10,312 nt of DNA, taken from Acidilobaceae archaeon (GTDB taxonomy: Archaea; Thermoproteota; Thermoprotei_A; Sulfolobales; Acidilobaceae). Of the stretch, positions 4,498 to 10,312 are shown piece after piece. The stretch lies in assembly GCA_026985435.1 (NCBI GenBank), contig JALSQL010000084.1, positions 1 to 10,312 on the forward strand, read 5' to 3'. The position numbers were made by a program, and so were the translations under genes. Numbering within the stretch: the stretch's first letter is position 1; every line of letters begins with the position of its first letter. Below the pieces are notes generated by a model that was given only the letters and a program-made list of their open reading frames with translations, had not been told where the DNA came from and did not search any database.

Positions 4498-7095
4498 CTG
4501 GATCCCCGAGCCAAGCTAAGGGTCAAGGCGGCCCTCTCAGCCGTCCTGCTCGTGGCCCTCATGGCCGTGCCGGCGGCCTCGCCAGCCCTGAGGGGCTTCG
4601 TGGACCCCTACCATGGGGTCCTAGCGTCGGCTAGGGGCTCCGGCCTGGCGGCGGGGGAGTATAGGGTCGAGGGCATACCGGGCGAGGCCCGGGTCTACTG
4701 GGACGAGCACGGGGTGCCGCACATAGTAGCCTCGAGCGACGAGGCTGGCGTCTACGCGCTGGGCTGGGTCTCGGCTAGCCTCAGGCTGTTCCAGATGGAC
4801 CTCCTTCGGAGGGTCGGGGAGGGCAGGCTCGCCGAGCTTGTGGGCTCAGCCGGCCTGGATAACGATAGGTTCATACGCTCGATAGGCCTCCACTACACGA
4901 TAGAGGAGACCTGGAGGCAGATAGAGGGGAGGCCCGAGCTCTCCCAGCTCAGGTCTCTCCTGGAGGCCTACGCTAGGGGCGTGAACGACTACATAAGATA
5001 CGCCGAGGCACACAACCTGCTCCCCATAGAGTACAGGGTGCTGGGCCAGAAGCCCGAGGCATGGAGGCCCGAGGACACGATAGCGGTGGCCAAGGTGATA
5101 ACCCTCGGGCTAGCCTGGAACGACGAGGACCTGGTCCTCGAGAGGCTCGTGGAGAGGTGGGGCCCCCAGATCATAGCATACCTAGACATACCCTTCTGGG
5201 CCAATACCACAACCCAGGCCCGCTGCAGCGAGGCCGTGCCATGGGGCAACGTCAGCGGCAAGCCGAACCCCTACGACTACAACAGCCCCACCGCCGGGAC
5301 GCCCCCAATACCAGCCGGGGCCCACGCCGCCGGCCCCGCGGCCCCAGAGCCCAGCGGCGGGGCCAGCGGTGGGGTGCTGGGGTGGCTCGAGGGCCTGAAG
5401 GGCCTCTGGGCCAGCCTCACCGGAGGGCCCATGCTGGCCTCCAACAACTGGGTGGTGGCTGGCAACTACACGGCGAGCGGGAAGCCGATAGTGGCGAACG
5501 ACCCGCACCTGCAGCTGAGCGTGCCACCCATATGGCTGCTCGTGGAGCTCGACACGCCATCCTTCCACAGCATGGGGGCGCTCTTCCCGGGCACGCCGCT
5601 GGTCGTGATAGGGAGGAACAGGCACCTGGCCTGGGGGTTCACCAACGTCATGGGAGACTTCACCGACTACTACAGGCTCAAGTGGAGGGGGGACGAGTAC
5701 TACTTCAACGGCTCCTGGAGGAGGGCGAGCGTGAGGGTCGAGGAGATACGGGTCTACGACCCCTACACCGGCCGCTACCGGGTCGAGGAGCTCAGGGTTC
5801 TCGACACCCAGCTGGGGCCTGTCCTCGAGAGGGGAGGCGAGCGCTACGCTGTCAGGTGGGCGGGCCTCGACGTGAGCTTCGAGCTGGAGTTCTTCGTGGA
5901 GCTGAACAACGCCTCGACGGTGAGGGAGGCCCTCGAGGCCCAGAGGTGGTTCCACTCGCCCATACAGAACTTCGTAGTGGCCGACGATAGGGGGAACATA
6001 GCCTACTCGCCGCTGGGCGGCTACCCGAGGCGGGTTAACCTACCCGTGCTCACCACCTGGAGGGGAGTCGAGATCGTCAACAGGGGCTACATACCCTTCA
6101 ACGGCAGCGCCGGCGAGGGGCTCTGGAGGGGCTACCTGCCGAAGGAGCGGCTCCCCATACTCTACGACCCGCCCGAGCCCTTCGTGGCGACGGCCAACTC
6201 GAAGCCGTGGAGCGGCAGCTGCTGGGGGCTCCGGGACAGCGAGTGGGTGGGCTGGCACTACGCCGACCGCTACAGGGAGGAGAGGATAGTCGAGATGCTC
6301 GGGGAGCTCGTGGAGTCCAAGGGCAGGCTGAGCGTGGGGGACATCATGAGGGTGCAGACGGACGTGCACGACCTCAGCGTCGCCGACTACCTGGAGACCG
6401 CGCTGCTACCCTACGCCCCCGACACCGACGCCGCGCGGATGCTCAGGCGGTGGATCGAGGAGACGGGGACCCTCATGGACAAGGAGAGGCCCGAGCCCGC
6501 CCTCGCCCTGGCCTGGCTGTACGAGTACCACAAGGCGCTCTGGGAGCACCTCTACGGCAGCGGCGACGACATATCGTTCCTCCGCTTCCACTACGCCCTC
6601 AGCATAGTCCGCCACGCCGCGGAGGGCGACCAGTACGCCCTCCAGCTCATACCGGGCGGGAGCCTGGAGAAGGCTGCCAGGGACGCCCTCGCCAGGGCGG
6701 TGGACCTGCTGCGGGCCTACTACGGGACCAGCAACCCCGAGGACTGGGTGTACGGCAGGATACACTACTACAACCCCAGGCACCCCGCGTTCAGGGCGCT
6801 CGACTACGAGCACGTCCCAGCCAGCGGCGGCCCATACACGGTCAACGTGGCGCGCCCAGCCCTCGTGGACCCCGAGGAGGGCATGCCGGTCAGGGCCGGC
6901 CCCAGCATAAGGCAGGTGGCCCCCCTCGCCTCCGCCGACTACTACATAAGCCTCCCCGGCGGCGAGAGCGGCAGCCCCTTCAGCAGCCACTACCAGGACA
7001 TATACCTCGACTACTGGACGAGGGGCCTCTACATACACTACACCCTGCCAGCGGCCACCGGCCAGCCCCAGCTAGTCTTCACCGGGGGTGGCTAG
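4498..7095 (+). CDS. Secreted penicillin/AHL acylase family Ntn-hydrolase (peptidase S45)
   Basis: This is a large precursor of the family that hydrolyses side-chain amides (penicillin G, acyl-homoserine lactones) after self-cleavage into alpha and beta chains. Residues are numbered from CTG 4498 (865 aa). VYWDEHGVPHI (66-76) and ALGWVSASLRLFQMDLLRR (87-105) are family alpha-chain blocks. A Pro/Gly/Ala-rich stretch (about 264-297) lies before the cleavage site and looks like the removable linker. The nucleophile is Ser315 in LASNNWVV. His337 (ANDPHL) and Val384 (GFTNV) then fall at beta positions 23 and 70, the spacing known for PvdQ. Asn567 (TANSKP) is the likely oxyanion Asn. From CTG 4498 the product starts with a basic region (DPRAKLRVK) and a hydrophobic stretch: a signal peptide. 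The first canonical start, GTG 4552, would remove most of it. The natural substrate is unknown. A small membrane gene follows, overlapping or 4 bp away. Confidence 0.93.
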   Translation: MDPRAKLRVKAALSAVLLVALMAVPAASPALRGFVDPYHGVLASARGSGLAAGEYRVEGIPGEARVYWDEHGVPHIVASSDEAGVYALGWVSASLRLFQMDLLRRVGEGRLAELVGSAGLDNDRFIRSIGLHYTIEETWRQIEGRPELSQLRSLLEAYARGVNDYIRYAEAHNLLPIEYRVLGQKPEAWRPEDTIAVAKVITLGLAWNDEDLVLERLVERWGPQIIAYLDIPFWANTTTQARCSEAVPWGNVSGKPNPYDYNSPTAGTPPIPAGAHAAGPAAPEPSGGASGGVLGWLEGLKGLWASLTGGPMLASNNWVVAGNYTASGKPIVANDPHLQLSVPPIWLLVELDTPSFHSMGALFPGTPLVVIGRNRHLAWGFTNVMGDFTDYYRLKWRGDEYYFNGSWRRASVRVEEIRVYDPYTGRYRVEELRVLDTQLGPVLERGGERYAVRWAGLDVSFELEFFVELNNASTVREALEAQRWFHSPIQNFVVADDRGNIAYSPLGGYPRRVNLPVLTTWRGVEIVNRGYIPFNGSAGEGLWRGYLPKERLPILYDPPEPFVATANSKPWSGSCWGLRDSEWVGWHYADRYREERIVEMLGELVESKGRLSVGDIMRVQTDVHDLSVADYLETALLPYAPDTDAARMLRRWIEETGTLMDKERPEPALALAWLYEYHKALWEHLYGSGDDISFLRFHYALSIVRHAAEGDQYALQLIPGGSLEKAARDALARAVDLLRAYYGTSNPEDWVYGRIHYYNPRHPAFRALDYEHVPASGGPYTVNVARPALVDPEEGMPVRAGPSIRQVAPLASADYYISLPGGESGSPFSSHYQDIYLDYWTRGLYIHYTLPAATGQPQLVFTGGG

Positions 7096-7099
7096 GCCC

Positions 7100-7471
7100 A
7101 TGGCAGGCCCGCAGAGCGGCCCGGCCAGGCTAGCGGCCGGGCTCGCGGTGGCGGTAGCCCTCTACGCCAGCCTACAGCTCGCACCCTGGGGCTTCCTGGC
7201 AGCCCCCCTGGCGGCTGGGGCAGCCCTGGGGTACACCCTACGAGGCCGCGGGGCAGCAGCGCTGCTCGCGGGGGCCGCAGCGGGCCTCGCGGGGTGGGCT
7301 GCGGTGCTGGCGGCGGTTGAGGCCCAGAGGGCTCTGGGGGTGGCCCTGGCGATAGGCGGCCCGGCCGCCGTGGGGGTGGCCCTGCTGTACCACGCCCTCA
7401 CCCCAGCGCTGGCCGCGTATCTCGTCGCCGCCCTGCTGGGTCGAGGCCCGGCCGGGGGACCCCGAGGGTAG
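7100..7471 (+). CDS. Small membrane protein downstream of the acylase (123 aa)
   Basis: From ATG 7100 this is a 123-aa, Ala/Gly/Leu-rich protein with four to five hydrophobic segments (about 11-28, 30-47, 51-73, 80-98 and 101-113) and almost no charged residues. It has no motif I recognise. The start lies 4 bp after the acylase stop, and GGTG (7087-7090) sits 9 nt upstream as a ribosome site. GTG 7088, overlapping the acylase end, is an alternative that adds four residues. The spacing makes it the second gene of an acylase transcript, so a role in anchoring, exporting or protecting against the acylase product is conceivable but unproven. A pyrimidine-rich stretch follows the stop. Confidence 0.72.
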   Translation: MAGPQSGPARLAAGLAVAVALYASLQLAPWGFLAAPLAAGAALGYTLRGRGAAALLAGAAAGLAGWAAVLAAVEAQRALGVALAIGGPAAVGVALLYHALTPALAAYLVAALLGRGPAGGPRG

Positions 7472-7502
7472 GAGCCGAACAGCCACGCCTACCACTTCCC
7501 GC

Positions 7503-7541
7503 ATTTCTTTAATATAATACCCCCTAGGCCTCTGTGAGGCC
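7503..7541 (+). promoter_or_regulatory. Strong TATA promoter with hairpin/operator-like repeat
   Basis: The stretch at 7503-7520 (ATTTCTTTAATATAATAC) is the most A/T-rich run in the window and a clear archaeal TATA region for the three genes that follow. GGCCTC-TGT-GAGGCC (7527-7541), an inverted repeat with a 3-nt centre, lies across the predicted transcription start, where a repressor site or a 5' RNA hairpin would be. The T-rich upstream half (7496-7512) may also end the acylase transcript. Confidence 0.6.
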
Positions 7542-7574
7542 GGCTTAGGTGGTTCTACCCGGGGTGTATAGGGG

Positions 7575-7853
7575 TTGGATCTTGGGCGTGGCGCTGGACT
7601 CGCACTCCTAGGCCTCGGCGTAGTCTTCGTGGTTGTCGTGTTCGCCCTGGCCATCCAGTACCTGGGCGAGTACTCCACAGTCAACGTTGAGGGTGGCAGC
7701 GTGGAGGACGTGCTAGGCCAGAGCGCCGGGGTGCTCCTAGAGGTCCTTATCAAGGTGGCCTTCCTCGGAGTCGCCCTAGCGGCTGGGAGCGTGCTGCTCT
7801 CCAAGGGGGTAGCCCTCCTCCGGGAGGGCGCCAAGCGGGGGGAGGCAGGGTAG
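7575..7853 (+). CDS. Two-TM small membrane protein, gene 1 of a three-gene operon
   Basis: This 92-aa protein starts at TTG 7575; an in-frame TAG lies two codons upstream and GGGG just before. It has a first membrane segment (about 7-30, LALLGLGVVFVVVVFALAIQ), a short polar, Val/Glu-rich loop EYSTVNVEGGSVEDVLG (32-48), a second segment (51-76) and a basic tail (KGVALLREGAKRGE). The positive tail suggests that the ends are cytosolic and the loop is outside. The next gene starts 3 bp after the stop, so the genes are surely co-transcribed. No family is recognised. The hairpin-like pairing of two segments around a short external loop suggests a subunit of a small membrane complex. Confidence 0.75.
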   Translation: MDLGRGAGLALLGLGVVFVVVVFALAIQYLGEYSTVNVEGGSVEDVLGQSAGVLLEVLIKVAFLGVALAAGSVLLSKGVALLREGAKRGEAG

Positions 7854-7855
7854 CC

Positions 7856-8257
7856 TTGGGGCTCCCATGGCTGAAGACCGTGGTCGGCCTGGTGGCCCTA
7901 GTGGCGGTGGGCCTCGCCGCCTACCCGCTGGCCGCCTTCGCCCTGGAGGGTGTGGAGTCGGTCACCGTGGAGTCCACGGTATCCGGGGGCGCCGCAGTGT
8001 TCACCCTCCACTACAACGGCTCCGTGACACTGAAGGACGTGGACTTCGGGGTGGAGCTCCTCTCACCCCAGGGGGCGGTGCTGGCCTCAGGCCACGCGGG
8101 CGCGGCCAGGCTCGAGAGGGGTGGGAGCATCGAGGTCAGGCTCCCAGCCCAGGCGCTCGCCGGGGCCGCGGAGGTCCGAGTCACAATCACGGGCGACATA
8201 GCCGGCATCTACCACTTCAACATAACCTCGACCCAGCCGGTTGAGGCCTCGGGGTGA
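7856..8257 (+). CDS. Membrane-anchored extracytoplasmic beta-sandwich protein
   Basis: This 133-aa protein starts at TTG 7856 with GGGGGGAGG (7838-7846) upstream. One N-terminal hydrophobic segment (about 7-30, after K7) acts as a signal anchor or signal peptide. The rest (33-133) is strand-rich: SVTVESTVSGGAAVFTLHY, GSVTLKDVDFGVELLSP, GAVLASGHAGAARLERGG, SIEVRLPAQAL and AAEVRVTITGD. The alternation and the order 'core strand, dv..gv.l, asG, l..ggs.ev.lp' recall Ig-like or LEA14/WHy-type domains, but that resemblance is by eye only. The domain would face the outside and probably binds or stabilises a partner, perhaps its two membrane neighbours. Its stop overlaps the next start (GTGA, 8254-8257). 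Confidence 0.75.
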   Translation: MGLPWLKTVVGLVALVAVGLAAYPLAAFALEGVESVTVESTVSGGAAVFTLHYNGSVTLKDVDFGVELLSPQGAVLASGHAGAARLERGGSIEVRLPAQALAGAAEVRVTITGDIAGIYHFNITSTQPVEASG

Positions 8258-8724
8258 GCCGGGTGGGCCTGCCGGGCTGGGCCAGGAGGCTCGCGGGCTC
8301 GGTGCTCGTGGGGCTCGCCCAGGGGGCGGCCTACTACGTGGTGATAGTCTACCTAATCCCTTACCTCTACGCCAGCCTGGCCGAGGGCCTCGGGGCCCCC
8401 GCGGGGGCGCTGCAGCCCCCCTCAAGGGCGCTGGTCGGCCTAGGCCTCATGCTCGTCGGCATAAGCGTGGCGGCGAGGGCCCTGCGCGGCAACGTGGCCT
8501 CCCCCCTACTCTCGGGCCTCGCGGTGCTGCTCTCCTACGCTATAACAGTCTACCTAATGGGCGGGGGCACAGTGAGGGTCGAGGGGCTGAGGGTTGGGGA
8601 CGCCACGGTCGACGCGAGCCTTGACCTCGACCCCCTACTCGCAGTAGCGTTCGTGTTCTACGTGATACCCGGAATCCTGATACCACTAGCGGAGCACTTC
8701 TACGCCAAGGCCGAGGAGCCCTGA
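8254..8724 (+). CDS. Four-TM membrane protein, gene 3 of the operon
   Basis: This 156-aa protein starts at GTG 8254 in a 4-bp GTGA overlap with the previous stop, a sign of translational coupling. Four hydrophobic segments are visible (about 17-40, 57-75, 85-103 and 127-147). Between the third and fourth lies a polar, strand-like loop TVRVEGLRVGDATVDASLDL (106-125), probably extracytoplasmic. It echoes the loop TVNVEGGSVEDV of the first protein in the operon. Tyr-rich segment 1 (AAYYVVIVYLIPYLYA) and the acidic C-terminus (EHFYAKAEEP) have no motif I can name. The three products together look like one membrane complex of unknown role. Confidence 0.75.
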   Translation: MSRVGLPGWARRLAGSVLVGLAQGAAYYVVIVYLIPYLYASLAEGLGAPAGALQPPSRALVGLGLMLVGISVAARALRGNVASPLLSGLAVLLSYAITVYLMGGGTVRVEGLRVGDATVDASLDLDPLLAVAFVFYVIPGILIPLAEHFYAKAEEP

Positions 8725-8782
8725 CCCTCGAGAGGCCGGGCGCTGCTGAGAGGGACAAGTGTGCTGGCCGCCAAGTACGGCT

Positions 8783-9928
8783 CTATGGGGCGGCTGGCCG
8801 GCTAGCGCGGGCCCCACCCGTTGTCTGGCCGCGTGGGGGCCATACTATGAGTGCCCCGGAGGCCACGGCTAGCAGCACCAGGGGGGCTGCCAGCCTCTTG
8901 TCTATGCAGAGGCTTGGGGGTGCCAGGGCTAGGAGGGCGTAGGGTAGGGGCGTGTAGCGGCGGGCTGTGGGTATGTTGAGTATGACCGGCAGCATCATGG
9001 GGGCGTGTATCATTATGTGTAGCCCGGCGAAGCCTATGGCTAGCGCGTGTGCTATGCAGCCGGGCGTTATGGGGGCCCCCTCGAGGGCTAGGAGCGCTAG
9101 GGCGACTGTGAACGCCGCTATTATGGCCACGAACACGTGGCCCTCCAGGAAGTACTTGTGTGTCTTGACGACGATGGGGGGCCTCCGGCTCGACGCCACC
9201 TCACCCCATATCCTCGGGGCCTCGTGCACCCTAGCGGCCGGGAGGTAGGCTAGGGTTGAGAGGCCAGCGAGGAGCGCCGCGGCCCTCCACTCCCCCGGCT
9301 CAACCGCTATGAGGGCGGCCGCGAGGGTTGCCAGGGCGAAGGGGGCCGGGGCCAGGGGCGCTATGGGCCTCCTCGAGTAGGTCGAGGGGAAGGCGTGTAT
9401 GCTCACCGCGTAGATCATCTGGAGGGGGTACGCCGCGAGGAAGCCGAGCCCAGCCACCACGAGGGGCTCCACCCCAGCGGCGAGGGCGGAGTATGCAGCC
9501 CCGGCGAGGCTGGCGTAGGCGCTGGCGGCCATGGAGAGCCTCACGCTCCCCCGGGTCAAGCCGGCCGCGACGATGGCGGCCACAGCCTCCAGCGCCAGGG
9601 CGGCGGCGATGGCCGCGGCAGCAGGCCCGGGGCCGGCGAGGGCTCCGAGGGGCGCGGCCGCCGCCGCTATGGGCGGCGCGGCCACGAGGCCGGCTAGCGC
9701 CGCCGGCATTAGGGGGTGGCTCTTCGCGCGGAGGGTTGAGACTATGTAGGAGGACTCCACCGCCACTACGAAGGCGCCCAGCATGCCGGCGGCCATCATG
9801 CTTATGTGGAAGGCCGCCCTGTGCTCGGGCCCAGCTGCGAGGCCGGAGAGGAAGTAGGCGAGGGACAGCCACACCACGGCCATGCTCGACTTGTGGACCG
9901 CCCTTATGTGCCTGGCCTCCATCCTCAA
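8783..9928 (-). CDS. Histidine-rich polytopic membrane protein (NnrS / heme-copper-oxidase-I-like)
   Basis: This 381-aa protein has about 10-12 membrane segments, with His placed in or at the ends of several: HKSSMAVVW (12-20), FHISMMAAGM (40-49), YAVSIHAFPS (173-182), KTHKYFLEGHVF (255-266) and AHALAIGFAGLHIMIHAPMM (293-312). The last block (H294, H304, H308) resembles the conserved C-terminal His helix of NnrS and other distant relatives of cytochrome-oxidase subunit I, in which such His bind heme or copper. This resemblance is by eye and not decisive. The region 76-120 and the C-terminal tail are Ala/Pro-rich and poor in motifs. The TTG start at 9928 is supported by GGTGA 9 nt upstream; ATG 9922 two codons later is the alternative. 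A TATA-like CTAAAACC at 9970-9963 fits a short leader. It converges with the three-gene operon across a 58-bp gap and is divergent from the Cys-cluster gene. Confidence 0.72.
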   Translation of the reverse strand: MRMEARHIRAVHKSSMAVVWLSLAYFLSGLAAGPEHRAAFHISMMAAGMLGAFVVAVESSYIVSTLRAKSHPLMPAALAGLVAAPPIAAAAAPLGALAGPGPAAAAIAAALALEAVAAIVAAGLTRGSVRLSMAASAYASLAGAAYSALAAGVEPLVVAGLGFLAAYPLQMIYAVSIHAFPSTYSRRPIAPLAPAPFALATLAAALIAVEPGEWRAAALLAGLSTLAYLPAARVHEAPRIWGEVASSRRPPIVVKTHKYFLEGHVFVAIIAAFTVALALLALEGAPITPGCIAHALAIGFAGLHIMIHAPMMLPVILNIPTARRYTPLPYALLALAPPSLCIDKRLAAPLVLLAVASGALIVWPPRGQTTGGARASRPAAP

Positions 9929-9961
9929 GCCTGGGGCTCACCGCCAGCGTAGGGGCTCGGG

Positions 9962-9971
9962 GGGTTTTAGG
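9962..9971. promoter_or_regulatory. TATA-like core between divergent genes
   Basis: GGGTTTTAGG (plus) / CCTAAAACCC (minus) is the only A/T-rich run between the polytopic membrane protein and the Cys-cluster protein. It predicts starts near 9940 (minus) and 9992 (plus), each a short distance before the proposed start codon. Confidence 0.45.
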
Positions 9972-10004
9972 GGGCGACCCCGGCCCCCGGCCGGGGGGTG
10001 GGGC

Positions 10005-10312
10005 GTGGCCCTCTACGCCCTCAGGGAGCCCCCGGGCACGCTGCGGGGCGACCTGGCGCTGCTGCTGGCGGCGGCGATCAACAGGAGGAGGCTCCTGGGG
10101 GTGTACTGGATCCCCTCGAGGCGGAGGCTGGCGGCGGTGTTCCGGGACCCCGTGGACCGGTGGGGCGCCTTCGAGCCGCTCCCGGAGGAGGAGCTGGCGA
10201 GGGCTTACCGGATGGAGTGCCCTAGGGGCTGCGGGCTCTGCTGCGCCGCCCGGAGCGGGGCTATAGCGCTGGACGTGGAGCTCCGCTACATGCCGGGGTG
10301 GGCCAGGGGGCT
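10005..10312 (+). CDS. YkgJ-like Cys-cluster protein, 5' part
   Basis: The frame is open from GTG 10005 to the window end (102 codons seen). The N-terminal 68 residues form a helical then strand-rich soluble part: ALYALREPP, LALLLAAAINRRR, VYWIPSRRRLAAVFRDP. At 72-80 there is CPRGCGLCC (Cys72, 76, 79, 80), followed by AARSGAIALDVELRYMPGW. This order, a Cys cluster then a strand with I-x-L and an acidic residue, matches the zinc- or iron-chelating YkgJ (CxxCxxCC) family, whose biochemical role is not settled. The usual motif is CxxCGxCC; here the first gap is one residue longer. GTG 10005 is preceded by a G-rich run that can act as a ribosome site. The further Cys that YkgJ proteins usually carry would lie past the window edge. 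Confidence 0.65.
   Translation, partial: MALYALREPPGTLRGDLALLLAAAINRRRLLGVYWIPSRRRLAAVFRDPVDRWGAFEPLPEEELARAYRMECPRGCGLCCAARSGAIALDVELRYMPGWARG

Noticed and set aside
4389..4562. N-terminal extension of the glycosyltransferase.
   Set aside because: It crosses the acylase 5' end and both promoter elements, and the GT-B fold begins normally at GTG 4388.
5061..7133. Long alternative frames on both strands inside and beyond the acylase gene.
   Set aside because: At this G+C content stops are rare in all frames. These translations are Arg/Pro/Gly-rich or His/Val/Pro-rich without fold signs, while the acylase frame carries all family motifs.
8725..8782. A terminator or small gene in the 58-bp convergent gap.
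   Set aside because: I see no T-tract, no convincing stem and no start with a ribosome site.
9300..10266. Long Arg-rich open frames over the polytopic membrane gene and the divergent gap.
   Set aside because: They are shadows. The minus frame has clear membrane segments, and the right-edge plus frame with the Cys cluster uses a different register.

Overview
The window is very G+C-rich (about 70% by eye) and looks archaeal, most likely a hyperthermophilic or thermophilic Thermoproteota (Crenarchaeota). The reasons are AGG as the dominant Arg codon, ATA as a common Ile codon, frequent GTG and TTG starts, isolated A/T-rich TATA-like boxes 25-50 bp upstream of starts in otherwise GC-rich gaps, GGTG/GGAGG ribosome sites, and a divergent Alba-family protein at the left edge. 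I cannot name the genus. I see no rRNA, tRNA, CRISPR array, insertion sequence or clear prophage feature.

Left part (1-1744): a minus-strand pair encodes a 168-aa membrane protein and then a divergent Alba-domain protein that runs off the left edge. A TATA-like core near 884-894 separates this pair from a plus-strand creatininase-superfamily hydrolase. The gap after the hydrolase holds three consecutive perfect hairpins.

Middle part (1745-4497): a minus-strand MFS transporter with a hairpin-rich leader is divergent from a small DsrE-like sulfur-carrier-type protein. That protein converges on a GT-B glycosyltransferase, and the two stop codons share one CTAG. The glycosyltransferase is in turn divergent from the acylase.

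Right-middle part (4498-8724): a large secreted Ntn-hydrolase of the penicillin/AHL acylase family (peptidase S45) is followed at once by a small membrane protein. The clearest promoter in the window (7503-7520) then leads into a tight three-gene operon: a 2-TM protein, a membrane-anchored extracytoplasmic beta-rich protein and a 4-TM protein. I cannot assign the operon to a known system.

Right part (8725-10312): a minus-strand, histidine-rich polytopic membrane protein recalls NnrS and heme-copper-oxidase-I-like proteins. It is divergent from a cytosolic protein with a YkgJ-like Cys cluster, cut by the window edge.

Overall this is an ordinary compact archaeal chromosome segment with many short transcription units facing alternately. 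The best candidates for something undescribed are the three-gene membrane operon, the structured RNA regions on both sides of the MFS gene, and the acylase reading frame, whose signal peptide lies upstream of its first canonical start codon.
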